DNA from: VRUE01 sp035605155
GTDB lineage: Bacteria; Actinomycetota; Thermoleophilia; Solirubrobacterales; 70-9
Direction: 5' to 3'
Assembly: GCA_035605155.1 (NCBI GenBank)
Contig: DATNHC010000037.1
Location: 1-25,698, forward strand
DNA: 25,698 nt
The notes below the pieces were generated by a model that had not been told where the DNA came from, made no database searches, and saw only the letters and a program-made list of their open reading frames with translations. Made by a program: the position numbers and the translations under genes. Shown in pieces: positions 1 to 9,711 of this stretch (position 1 is its first letter; every line of letters begins with the position of its first letter).

Positions 1-462
1 CGAGAACTGCAGCGAGCCGCCGGCCGAGCCGGTCGCGGTGAAGCCGCTGACCGTCTGGTGGGTGATGCCACCGGTGTCGAACAGCGTCCAGCCCTTCTCG
101 TTCGCCAGCTGCCCGAGCAGGCTGGTGTCGAGGTCGGCGCCGCCGGTCGGATCGCTGGGATCGGGACCGAGGTGGATGCCGGCGTCCGCCTCGACCAGCT
201 TGCGACCCTCGTCGCGCACCCGCCAACCGCGGTAACGATCCAGCATTACGTCGATGCCGTCGCCCCCGGGGGGTGACTGCTGGCCGACGTGATTGCGCCG
301 ACCGCCCTCGGGGTCGGTGTAGATCGCGTGCGAGATCGAGTGGCAGGCGCCGCGCACCCGCAGCTGGCGGCCCTGCCGGTAGGCGGCCTGGACAAGGGCG
401 ACCAGCTCCCCCTCGCCGGCGGGATGATGGAAGCCGTCGGCGGCGGGAGCGGGGTCGGTCAT
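1..462 (-). CDS. FAD-binding oxidoreductase (FAD-linked oxidase family), N-terminal part; runs off the window
   Basis: The minus strand is open from an ATG at 462 to the window edge, giving 154 codons without a stop; the C-terminal part lies outside. The N-terminus reads like the PCMH-type FAD-binding domain of the aldonolactone/gulonolactone oxidase group. RVRGACHS (residues 35-42) matches the family's VRGxGHS motif, whose His (here H41) often carries the covalent flavin. TGSAGGS near residues 145-151 fits the second pyrophosphate-binding loop. By family it would oxidise a sugar lactone, alcohol or similar small substrate using FAD. Its ATG overlaps the TGA of the upstream dipeptidase (ATGA), so the two are probably co-transcribed and translationally coupled. 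The substrate cannot be told from this fragment. Family assignment is fairly sure. Confidence 0.8.
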   Translation of the reverse strand, partial: MTDPAPAADGFHHPAGEGELVALVQAAYRQGRQLRVRGACHSISHAIYTDPEGGRRNHVGQQSPPGGDGIDVMLDRYRGWRVRDEGRKLVEADAGIHLGPDPSDPTGGADLDTSLLGQLANEKGWTLFDTGGITHQTVSGFTATGSAGGSLQFS

Positions 463-1667
463 GCCCGCGCGGGCCCAGACCACAACCTGCGGAGGACCCG
501 CAGCGCGTTGCCCGAGGTCATCTTGTCGGTTGCCTCGTCGCCGTACTTCTCCCGCAGAGCCGCGTCGAGGGCGGCTAGGTCCGACATCTTGTCGAGGCCG
601 CCCATCGTCGGCTTGATGAAGCCGTCGAAGTCGCTACCGAGGGCGATGTGGTCATAGCCACCGGTGATCTCGGCGATCTTGTCGATGTGCGCACAGATCA
701 CCTCGAGCGATTCGGCAAGGGTCTCGGTGAAGTCCCTGTGCTTGCGGAGGCCGTCGTTGAGCTGGTGCTGGGCCATGATCAAACCGATGACGCCGTCGCG
801 CTCGGCGATCTTTTCGACGATCCCGCGATCGCACATGTACTCCTGCTTGCCGAAGCGATACCCCGTGTGGGTGGAGAAGACCGGGAACTCTTTTCCAGGG
901 TCGAGCTCTTTGTCGAGTAGGTCGAAGACCTCGGCGATTCCGCCCGGGTCCATGTGGCTGAGGTCGATCAGGATCCGGTTGTCGACCAGCGCCTTGATCA
1001 CCGCCTCCCCACGCGGGGTCAGGCGATCCTTGCCGCGCTGAGGAAAGACGAGGTTGTAGAGCCAGTCGGGGAGGAACGGCAGAGCCGGCGCGTTGGTCGC
1101 GACCTGGCGGAAGAAGAGGTGAGCGACGGTCACGTAGCCGACGCCTTTTTCGGCGAGCGTCTTGCAGTTCTCGGCGATTTCCTCGTCGCTGTCACCAAGG
1201 TGAAAGCCGCCCTCGACCGCGTGGATGAGGCCGATCGCATCGCTTTTCAGGCAGGCGTCCAGCTGCTCGCGATTCCTGACGATGCGGATCACGTCTTCAC
1301 TGTGGGTTGCGACCTCGGCTTCGACTTCTTCCATTTCCGAGATCAGGCCCTGGAAGTAATCGGGTGTTGGCGGCGCCCCGTAGCGCTCGCTCAGGTCGAT
1401 CTCCTCGAAGGCCTGGAACAGCATCGACATCGCCAGGCGCACGTCGCCTTGCTGCATGCCTTCGATCGAGATCCGCGGCCCGCTGTCGAGCGTCTTGTCG
1501 TTGGCGAGCTTCATCGCGCCCCAAAGAATCACCCCCTGGATGCGTCCCCAGAGCCCGCGGCGCTTTCGCACTTTGCGCATCAACTCCAGACTCGGCTCGC
1601 GCCCCGTATCCGCATCGAGGTCACTGGTGATGTGCATCGGATAGTGCGCGTGCAGATCGAACCACAT
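459..1667 (-). CDS. Membrane dipeptidase-like metallohydrolase (peptidase M19 family)
   Basis: The 402-residue product has the length and motif order of renal-dipeptidase-like M19 enzymes, zinc-dependent TIM-barrel hydrolases that cleave dipeptides or related amides. Visible metal-site elements are DLHAH (residues 4-8), the EGG bridging glutamate E152, H238 in IDLSHM, H267 in STHTG and D346 in GSDFDG, followed by the conserved SGNALRVL near the C-terminus. The first motif is HxH where most M19 members have HxD. No signal peptide is visible, so a cytoplasmic enzyme is likely. The ATG at 1667 is the first start in frame and has no clear ribosome-binding site. The gene ends with a 4-bp overlap into the FAD oxidase, so this is a two-gene operon transcribed away from the Vps62-like gene. 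The substrate is unknown. Confidence 0.88.
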   Translation of the reverse strand: MWFDLHAHYPMHITSDLDADTGREPSLELMRKVRKRRGLWGRIQGVILWGAMKLANDKTLDSGPRISIEGMQQGDVRLAMSMLFQAFEEIDLSERYGAPPTPDYFQGLISEMEEVEAEVATHSEDVIRIVRNREQLDACLKSDAIGLIHAVEGGFHLGDSDEEIAENCKTLAEKGVGYVTVAHLFFRQVATNAPALPFLPDWLYNLVFPQRGKDRLTPRGEAVIKALVDNRILIDLSHMDPGGIAEVFDLLDKELDPGKEFPVFSTHTGYRFGKQEYMCDRGIVEKIAERDGVIGLIMAQHQLNDGLRKHRDFTETLAESLEVICAHIDKIAEITGGYDHIALGSDFDGFIKPTMGGLDKMSDLAALDAALREKYGDEATDKMTSGNALRVLRRLWSGPARA

Positions 1668-1689
1668 ACGCGCAACTGTACATATTCCT

Positions 1690-1706
1690 GACTATTTGAG
1701 TTAGTC
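1690..1706. promoter_or_regulatory. Dyad in the divergent promoter region
   Basis: Only 49 bases separate the divergent starts at 1667 and 1717. They are AT-rich against a GC-rich background and contain a perfect inverted repeat, GACTA-N7-TAGTC. A dyad between two divergent starts would suit a shared operator. No convincing -35/-10 pair can be fixed, and no regulator gene is adjacent. Confidence 0.35.
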
Positions 1707-1716
1707 TCGATAGCTA

Positions 1717-3831
1717 ATGCAGTGTGTACGAGCTGCGGCAGTCGGTGCGCTGGTCCTCTGCGGGCTGTACGGAGTCGCGGACGCGCTCAACGTCTGGGTC
1801 GCGCTGGGCGTCGGCGCCGTGGCGCTGCTCGCGGTGTGGCGTTACTCCTGGCGCGGCGTGACTGCGGTCGTCCTGCGAGTGATCGGCGCGACGCTGGTCG
1901 CCTTCCTGGCGATGGTCGGCGTGGCGCTGCTCCTCAACGTCCTGCTCGACCTCATCCACCAGATCCACCCGCTCCGTCACCTCAAGGTTCCGATCGCGGT
2001 CGGGTTGCTGATCGCGATGGAGGCCTTCGCGCTGGCTGCCTACTGGTATCTGCGGCGCGCCGGCTGGGAGATCACGTGGTCGGCGCTGGTCGCCGTCGAG
2101 CTCGCGGCCCTTGTCGTGTTGGCGGCGCCCTACGTGGCCGGTCGCCTGAGCTCAGACACCGCCCAGGTCGCCGACGCACACCTTGTCCCTTCGCAGCTCG
2201 ACGTCCTCATCGTCACCGACGGCAGCCCTCACCGGGCAGAGGTGAAGCCGCCGCCGAGCCCGGCGCTGGGCGAATTCAACGTCACATACTCGGTCGGCTA
2301 CGCGGCCGGCGACCAGGTTCGGTGGACGCTGCTGGACGGCAAGGACCCGGCGGCCGCGCTCGACGCGATCGCCGAGGGTGGGCAACGGCCGCCGCAGACT
2401 GGACAACCGACCGCGCGGCCCGAAGCCGACCACGTCCTGCTGCTGTACGTCGACGGGACGCCGCCGGTGGTGGTCGGCAACCCGGCGAAGCTGCCGAACG
2501 TGACTGCTCGGGAGGGCGAGGTGGAGCGCTGGCGCCGGGTGGCGAAGAACGTCGCCCTGCAGGCCGGGAGCCGCCTGCCGACCTTCGCGCTCCTGCAGAC
2601 AACCGCGAAGCAGCGGCTCGCCCATTGGAAGGACTTCGCACCGTCGAACGGGCCGGTCTCAGTGCAGGCACTCGGCAGCCAGACCGCCGCCGACGCGGCG
2701 GTCCGCCTGGCAATCGCCGCGCCGACCGCGCAGCAGGACCTGGCGCTGGCGATGCAGTACCGGCCGATCCTGCTTTTCGACAGGCGCGAGACGGCGCCCC
2801 GGCCACTCTCGATCGCGGCGCTGTTCAACGAAAAGAGAGTGCGGCTCTGCCACGACCAGGGGGTGAGGACGACCTGCGACGAGCCGAGCCCCGACCCGCA
2901 GCAGCTGGAAAGCGGCGGCACCCACCTGCGCCTCGACCTCCCAGAGGCCGAGGCGCTGCATCGGCTTGCGCTGGGAGAGGCCGCTGCCGAGACGACGAGC
3001 GCGGCGAAACCGACGGCGGAAACGGGCGCGGCCGCCGTCGCGACGCTCCCCGAAGGGCTGCCGCCGACCGGGACCGTCGCCGGTGGAGAAGACGAGGGGG
3101 TCGCCTCTCAGAGCGCGATCTACGTCCACCCGGTCTCGGTGTCTCGCGAAGGCAAGGAGCTGCTGTACCTCGACTACTGGTGGTACCTCCCCTACAACCC
3201 GGTCAAGCTCGGCGGCGGGGCGCTGTGCGGCGCAGGCCTGGTGATCGCCGGTATCACCTGCCACACCCACGAATCCGACTGGGAGGGGATCACCGTGGTC
3301 GTCGATCGCACCGGCAAGGTGCCGCAGCCGGTCGCCGTGCAGTACGCGCAGCACAGCAGCGTCGTTCGTTACTCCTGGTCGCTACTGCGGGAAGCATGGG
3401 ACGGGAACAGGGAAGTGGAAGGCCGGATCGCGGGGGTCGGCGACGCCTCGCAGCGGCCGCTCGCCTTCGTCGCCGTCGGCAGCCACGCCAGCTACCCGCT
3501 GCCCTGCAACCGCTGTCGCCAGTTCCCCGACCCCCGTCTCCCGGAGGAACCCCACCTCGGCGACCTCTCCTGGAGCGGCAACGACACCAACGCCTGCGGC
3601 AAGTCGAGCTGCCTGCAGATGATCCCGACCCATGAAGGGGGCCGGCGGCCGGCGCTGTGGAACGGCTACGACGGCTCCTGGGGCGAGCTCCACTGCTTTC
3701 TCACCTATTACTGCGACTCCGGCTCCCCGCCGAAGTCGCCCGGGAACCAGCGCCGCTACAAGCACCCGACCTGGTTCGACGGCTACGCCGGCACCGACTG
3801 GCGCTTCCATGACGCCCCCTCGGCGGAATAG
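1717..3831 (+). CDS. Membrane protein with C-terminal Vps62-like domain
   Basis: This 704-residue protein begins with about five hydrophobic segments (roughly residues 4-24, 26-42, 50-82, 91-113 and 119-142). A long, mostly polar region follows. The last ~350 residues resemble the Vps62 family (PF06101), named after yeast Vps62 and also found in bacteria and plants. Supporting motifs are YRPILLFD near residue 348, YWWYLPYN near 487, HESDWEG at 518-524 and VGSHASYP around H590. The HxxDWE element resembles the GHRHDWE centre of NPP1-like proteins, so a metal-binding role for H518/D521/E523 is possible. An Ala/Thr/Glu-rich linker lies near residues 425-460, and the C-terminal region has several cysteines that could form disulphides if exported. 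The ATG at 1717 starts just before the first membrane helix. The biochemical function of the family is not established. Confidence 0.72.
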   Translation: MQCVRAAAVGALVLCGLYGVADALNVWVALGVGAVALLAVWRYSWRGVTAVVLRVIGATLVAFLAMVGVALLLNVLLDLIHQIHPLRHLKVPIAVGLLIAMEAFALAAYWYLRRAGWEITWSALVAVELAALVVLAAPYVAGRLSSDTAQVADAHLVPSQLDVLIVTDGSPHRAEVKPPPSPALGEFNVTYSVGYAAGDQVRWTLLDGKDPAAALDAIAEGGQRPPQTGQPTARPEADHVLLLYVDGTPPVVVGNPAKLPNVTAREGEVERWRRVAKNVALQAGSRLPTFALLQTTAKQRLAHWKDFAPSNGPVSVQALGSQTAADAAVRLAIAAPTAQQDLALAMQYRPILLFDRRETAPRPLSIAALFNEKRVRLCHDQGVRTTCDEPSPDPQQLESGGTHLRLDLPEAEALHRLALGEAAAETTSAAKPTAETGAAAVATLPEGLPPTGTVAGGEDEGVASQSAIYVHPVSVSREGKELLYLDYWWYLPYNPVKLGGGALCGAGLVIAGITCHTHESDWEGITVVVDRTGKVPQPVAVQYAQHSSVVRYSWSLLREAWDGNREVEGRIAGVGDASQRPLAFVAVGSHASYPLPCNRCRQFPDPRLPEEPHLGDLSWSGNDTNACGKSSCLQMIPTHEGGRRPALWNGYDGSWGELHCFLTYYCDSGSPPKSPGNQRRYKHPTWFDGYAGTDWRFHDAPSAE

Positions 3832-3848
3832 ACGCTGCGCTAAAGGTG

Positions 3849-3861
3849 TGCGCCCGGCGCA
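3849..3861 (+). terminator. Possible terminator hairpin after the Vps62-like gene
   Basis: TGCGCC-C-GGCGCA is a perfect 6-bp inverted repeat 18 bases after the stop codon, with an additional partner CTGCGC just upstream. There is no T-tract, so intrinsic termination is only plausible. Confidence 0.3.
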
Positions 3862-3913
3862 GATCGAGGTTGTGGGGGCGACGGGTCGACCGATAACGAT
3901 CTCGCTTCGAAGG

Positions 3914-3942
3914 TCTATGAGTCTGATAATCTGATTCTATGA
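3914..3942 (+). promoter_or_regulatory. Antitoxin promoter with nested direct repeats
   Basis: A strong -10-like GATAAT (3925-3930) ends 8 bases before the antitoxin ATG, so the transcript would be leaderless or nearly so. The same stretch holds two pairs of direct repeats, arranged TCTATGA (3914-3920), TCTGAT (3922-3927), TCTGAT (3930-3935), TCTATGA (3936-3942). They surround the -10 and the start codon. This is where a toxin-antitoxin complex would be expected to bind for autoregulation. The -35 element is not clear. Confidence 0.5.
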
Positions 3943-4190
3943 AACAACTAAGTGCCACCGACGCATCTCGCCGATTCTCGGAGGTGCTGGACGAGGTAGA
4001 GCGCGGGGGGGAGTCCTACGTCGTGGTCCGCCACGGTCGCGCTGTGGCGACCATCGGTCCGGCGAGCGGCGGAACTGGGAAAGCGCTCAAGGAGACGCTT
4101 CGCGCCAATCGCCCCGACGATGCCTGGGCGGATGAAGTGCGGGAGCTTCGCGAGGGCATGGAGCCAGTAGCGGACCCCTGGCACGACTGA
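3939..4190 (+). CDS. Type II antitoxin, Phd/YefM family
   Basis: The 83-residue product opens with MKQLSATDASRRFSEVLDEV, the pattern of the Phd/YefM DNA-binding fold. The motif GESYVVVRHGRAVATIGPA follows, typical of the second half of that fold. The C-terminal third is charged (DDAWADEVRELREG) and is the expected toxin-wrapping segment. It should neutralise the PIN toxin encoded immediately downstream and repress its own promoter. The stop TGA (4188-4190) overlaps the proposed toxin start. The ATG at 3939 is the only sensible start and is preceded by a -10-like hexamer rather than a ribosome-binding site. Confidence 0.88.
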   Translation: MKQLSATDASRRFSEVLDEVERGGESYVVVRHGRAVATIGPASGGTGKALKETLRANRPDDAWADEVRELREGMEPVADPWHD

Positions 4191-4576
4191 TCCTTGACAC
4201 CACGGTCTTGGTTAATGCCGAGCGCGGGGGCGAGGTGCTGGGCGCAGCGATCGATGATGGCGATGATGTCGCTATCGCGGCGATCACCGTAGCTGAGCTG
4301 AGGGTCGGCGTTCAGCTGGCAAAGGGGCGCAGGCGGGACAAGCGCGAGCGCTTCGTCGCGGCGGTTCTAGACGCCGTCTCGGTTGAGGCCTACGACCTCA
4401 AGGTGGCCGAAGCACATGCCGCTCTGCTGGCACACGTTCGGCGGACAGGAACGCCACGTGGCGCCCATGAGCTCATCATTGCTGCGACGGCGCGAGCCCG
4501 GGATCGGCAAGTCGTGAGCTTCGACGGAGGCTTTGCCGAGCTCCCCGGCGTCTCGCTGGCAGGCCGTGCTGGCTAG
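4187..4576 (+). CDS. vapC: PIN-domain ribonuclease toxin, VapC type (start uncertain, probably CTG)
   Basis: The protein reads LILDTTVLVNAE at its N-terminus, then VAELRVG (E37), AHELIIAATA (E95) and VSFDGGF (D113). Together with D4 these are the acidic residues of a PIN nuclease, which cleaves RNA using Mg or Mn. The essential D4 lies upstream of the first conventional start in this frame (TTG at 4208), and the nearest upstream stop is at 4133-4135. No ATG, GTG or TTG exists between them. The CTG at 4187, overlapping the antitoxin TGA as CTGA, is therefore the best start, probably used by translational coupling. A start at 4208 would remove a catalytic residue. The length of 129 aa from CTG is normal for the family. 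Function is confident; the start is not. Confidence 0.82.
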   Translation: MILDTTVLVNAERGGEVLGAAIDDGDDVAIAAITVAELRVGVQLAKGRRRDKRERFVAAVLDAVSVEAYDLKVAEAHAALLAHVRRTGTPRGAHELIIAATARARDRQVVSFDGGFAELPGVSLAGRAG

Positions 4577-4637
4577 CTGCAGGACGAATGTGGCCGCACA
4601 CCTGCGCACGGGGCGCTGGCTCCCTAACGTGGGGGCC

Positions 4638-5045
4638 ATGAATCTCACTCTCTCCCAATGCTTCGTCCTGGTCCATGATCCCGATCTCGCGCTGGCCTTC
4701 TACAGCGACACGCTCGGCCTCGAGCTGCGCAACGACGTCGCCAAAGGGGACTTTCGCTGGATCACCGTCGGCGCCGCCTCCCAGCCCGGCGTTGCGATCG
4801 TCCTCACCAACTATCTGAACGGCAGCCCCGCGGACGGCGATACGCTCGCCGCCCTCGTCGCCAAGGGCGCCCTGACCGGCGTCCACTTCCACGCCGACGA
4901 CCTCGATGCCACCTTCGAGAAGGTGCGCGGCTCGGGCGCCGAGATCGTGCAGGAGCCGACCGATCAGCCGTGGGGCACGCGGGACTTCGCCGTGCGCGAT
5001 CCGTCTGGCAATCTGGTGCGCATCGACCAGCCGCCCGCCGCGTAG
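4638..5045 (+). CDS. VOC family protein (glyoxalase/bleomycin-resistance superfamily)
   Basis: The 135-residue protein has the βαβββ pattern of vicinal-oxygen-chelate proteins. It shows a first strand LTLSQCFVLV, the helix DPDLALAFYSDTLGLEL (about 14-30), the second-module TGVHFHADDLDATFEKV, and the closing DPSGNLVRID. Members are metal enzymes (glyoxalases, dioxygenases) or drug-sequestering resistance proteins, and sequence alone does not say which. The ATG at 4638 follows a GGGGG stretch at 4631-4635; a longer in-frame extension upstream overlaps the toxin gene and is not needed. Only 5 bases separate its stop from the UvrA-like gene, which argues for one transcript and perhaps a shared role in handling a toxic small molecule. 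Confidence 0.85.
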   Translation: MNLTLSQCFVLVHDPDLALAFYSDTLGLELRNDVAKGDFRWITVGAASQPGVAIVLTNYLNGSPADGDTLAALVAKGALTGVHFHADDLDATFEKVRGSGAEIVQEPTDQPWGTRDFAVRDPSGNLVRIDQPPAA

Positions 5046-5050
5046 AGCCA

Positions 5051-7438
<2,388 letters not shown>

Positions 7439-7457
7439 CCCGAAGGCGTCGCTAATT

Positions 7458-7470
7458 CCCGCCGAGCGGG
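7458..7470 (+). terminator. Hairpin between the UvrA-like and kinase genes
   Basis: CCCGC-CGA-GCGGG is a perfect 5-bp stem with a 3-base loop in the 44-base gap. It ends 12 bases before the kinase GTG, right next to its AGAGGA ribosome-binding site. It may be a weak terminator or may affect initiation. There is no T-tract. Confidence 0.3.
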
Positions 7471-7482
7471 TAGAGGAAACGC

Positions 7483-8895
7483 GTGGCCGGCGCGATCGCA
7501 AGTGGAGGACGGCTGAAGGACCGCTACCGGCTCGAGCGGACGCTCGGGCGCGGCGGGATGGCCGCCGTTTGGCTCGGGCACGACGAGACGCTCGATCGGC
7601 CGGTCGCGGTGAAGGTGCTCTCCGACACGATCGCCTCCGATCCGGGCTTCGTGGCGCGATTCCGGCGTGAGGCGCGCACGGCGGCGGCGCTGTCGCATCC
7701 CAACCTGGTGGGGGTCTACGACTTCTCCGACGAGGGGGAGCGGCCCTACCTGGTGATGCAGCTCGTACCGGGGGAGAACCTCGCTTCTCTCCTCGAGCGG
7801 GGGCAGCGGGTCGACCGCGACCGGCTGGCGCGGGAACTGCTCGACGCCCTCTCCCACATCCACGAGGTCGGGATTCTGCACCGCGACATCAAGCCCGCCA
7901 ACATCGTCATCGAACCGAACGGGACCGCGAAGCTGATCGACTTCGGGATCGCCCTGCCCCGCGACGCGACCTCGCTGACGAGCACGGGCCTCGTGCTCGG
8001 GACCGAGCGCTACGTTGCGCCGGAGGTGATGGAAGGTCGGCCGGCGACTGAGCGATCCGACCTCTACTCCTGCGGCCTGGTGCTGCAGTTGTGCGAGGGG
8101 GAGTGCTCGCGGGCGCTTGCGGCTCTGGTCGCCGCGATGACCAGCAAGGACACCCGTGACCGCCCCCTCTCCGCGGCGCAGGCGCTCGAGCAACTCGAAC
8201 AGCCGAACGTCGTCGTCGAACAGGCGACCGAGGTCTTGGATGTATCCATTGCCGGTGGGCGCACCGAGGGGGTGCTGCGGACCGACCACATCGCGCCGCC
8301 GCCAACGCCGCCTGCGTACGCGCGCTCCGGCTCTGCAAGCAACCGCCGGAAGGTCGCCGCGACGATTCTCGGCGCGGTTGCAGCTGCGACGATCGTCGCC
8401 TTGGTCGCATTGAGCGGTGGCGACAGCTCTTCAGGCGGCAGTGGCCAGCAGGTGGCGCGAGGCGCGGGGGAGTCCAACTCCGCGGCCGCCGCCAGCGAAG
8501 CCGCTGGCTCGCCGGAAGCCGATGAGTCAGAGCAGCCCGCCCCGCCATCCGAGGCGACTGGGGGGACGGATGGCGCTCTACCGCCGGAGCCGACCGGAAG
8601 CGACCCCGCAGGCGGCGCCGCCCTCAACGAACAAGGCTTCGCGATGATCCAAGCTGGCGAATACGAGGCGGCGGTGCCGATCCTCGAAGAGGCGGTCAGC
8701 TCCTTCCCGGAAGGGACAAGCGACCTCAATTACGCCTATTCGCTCTACAACCTCGGCAATGCCCTGCGCCTCAGCGGCCAGCCCGAAGAGGCGATCCCTG
8801 TCCTCGAACGACGGCTGGAAATCCCCAACCAGGAAGGTGAGGTGCGCAAGGAGCTGGAAGCAGCCTATGCCGAAGCTGGCGAGCCGACCTCCTAA
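7483..8895 (+). CDS. Membrane Ser/Thr protein kinase (PknB-like) with shortened C-lobe and outer TPR-like domain
   Basis: The 470-residue protein begins with a Hanks-type kinase domain. It has the glycine loop GRGGMAAVW (22-30), ATP lysine K44 in AVKVL, catalytic HRDIKPAN (133-140), DFG (153-155) and APE (179-181). All catalytic residues are present, and the activation loop has Ser and Thr residues that could be phosphorylated. The C-lobe is unusually short: SDLYS (192-196) reaches DRP (226-228) in ~34 residues where PknB-type kinases need about twice that. The usual LTGxxPF and αG region is therefore absent. A membrane helix (about 291-310) follows, then a Ser/Pro/Glu-rich linker and a C-terminal TPR-like repeat region (about 385-465) that should lie outside the membrane. 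GTG at 7483 has AGAGGA at 7472-7477. The substrate is unknown. Confidence 0.88.
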   Translation: MAGAIASGGRLKDRYRLERTLGRGGMAAVWLGHDETLDRPVAVKVLSDTIASDPGFVARFRREARTAAALSHPNLVGVYDFSDEGERPYLVMQLVPGENLASLLERGQRVDRDRLARELLDALSHIHEVGILHRDIKPANIVIEPNGTAKLIDFGIALPRDATSLTSTGLVLGTERYVAPEVMEGRPATERSDLYSCGLVLQLCEGECSRALAALVAAMTSKDTRDRPLSAAQALEQLEQPNVVVEQATEVLDVSIAGGRTEGVLRTDHIAPPPTPPAYARSGSASNRRKVAATILGAVAAATIVALVALSGGDSSSGGSGQQVARGAGESNSAAAASEAAGSPEADESEQPAPPSEATGGTDGALPPEPTGSDPAGGAALNEQGFAMIQAGEYEAAVPILEEAVSSFPEGTSDLNYAYSLYNLGNALRLSGQPEEAIPVLERRLEIPNQEGEVRKELEAAYAEAGEPTS

Positions 8896-9007
8896 TCAAA
8901 GGGTCGCGGCGTCGGAACGCAGCTAGTTGTTGCCTCAGCGAGCCTGCCGTGGCCGATCAAGATGATTCACTGCTAACTGTGTGCACGATGGCTCCGGGGA
9001 CCTGAGC

Positions 9008-9652
9008 ATGCCGGGCGAGGAGTGGACTGCCGATGAGCAGAAAGTCCAGCGTTATCTGGACCGGGCGGATGAGTTTCCGCATCGCGCCGAGGGAGAGAGC
9101 GTCCTGCTCGAACAGGTGCCCCGTGACGCTCGTCGAATTCTCGACCTCGGCACGGGCGATGGCCGTCTGCTCGCCCTGCTCCAGGTCGATCGCCAGGAGA
9201 TGCTTGGCGTTGGTCTCGACTTCTCCGAGATCATGCTCGAGGCGGCGCGCAAGCGCTTCGCCGAAGACGGGCGCGTCGAGCTTGTAAGGCATGACCTCGC
9301 CGAGCCGCTGCCCGAGCTCGGAGGCTTCGACACAGTCGTCTCGTCGATGGCCATCCACCATCTCGAGCATGGGCGCAAGCGCGCGCTATATGGCGAGGTG
9401 TTCAACTTGCTCGAGCCCGGCGGAGTCTTTGCCAACTTCGAGCATGTGGCGTCGCCCACCCATCGGCTCCATCTGGCCTTCTTCGCTGCGATCGGCGAGC
9501 CGCTCGAGAACGAGGATCCGTCCGACCGCCTGCTCGACGTAGAGACGCAGCTCGGATGGCTGCGCGAGCTCGGCTTCGACGAGGTCGACTGCTACTGGAA
9601 GTGGCTCGAGATGGCGCTTCTCATCGGAGTCAAGCCGTCCGACCCCCACTGA
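9008..9652 (+). CDS. Class I SAM-dependent methyltransferase
   Basis: The 214-residue protein has the Rossmann-type methyltransferase order. Motif I is ILDLGTGDGRLL (44-55), an acidic residue after motif II is in VGLDFSEIMLEAA, and motif III-like RHDLAEPLPELGGFDTVVSSMAIHHL is followed by the LLEPGGVFANFE strand. It transfers a methyl group from S-adenosylmethionine; the acceptor is not evident. The family resembles small cytoplasmic methyltransferases of the UbiE/trans-aconitate type. ATG at 9008 is chosen because GGGGA at 8997-9001 sits at good spacing. A GTG at 8981 would add nine residues that overlap this ribosome-binding site. The gene stands alone between the kinase and the second toxin-antitoxin pair. 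Confidence 0.83.
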   Translation: MPGEEWTADEQKVQRYLDRADEFPHRAEGESVLLEQVPRDARRILDLGTGDGRLLALLQVDRQEMLGVGLDFSEIMLEAARKRFAEDGRVELVRHDLAEPLPELGGFDTVVSSMAIHHLEHGRKRALYGEVFNLLEPGGVFANFEHVASPTHRLHLAFFAAIGEPLENEDPSDRLLDVETQLGWLRELGFDEVDCYWKWLEMALLIGVKPSDPH

Positions 9653-9675
9653 GCCAGGCATGAGAATCGATGAGC

Positions 9676-9704
9676 TTGGTGGCCTCAATGCGTCCTGCTA
9701 CCTT
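9676..9704 (+). promoter_or_regulatory. Probable promoter of the second toxin-antitoxin pair
   Basis: TTGGTG (9676-9681), 17 bases, then TACCTT (9699-9704) form a good housekeeping-type promoter. The predicted transcription start falls at about 9711, at the antitoxin ATG (9712), so the message would be leaderless. No Shine-Dalgarno sequence is visible, which agrees. Confidence 0.5.
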
Positions 9705-9711
9705 CATGTAC

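Noticed and set aside
1722..3635. A 637-codon frame overlapping the Vps62-like gene on the same strand
   Set aside because: The product is extremely rich in Arg, Gly and Ala, while the other frame shows membrane helices and family motifs.
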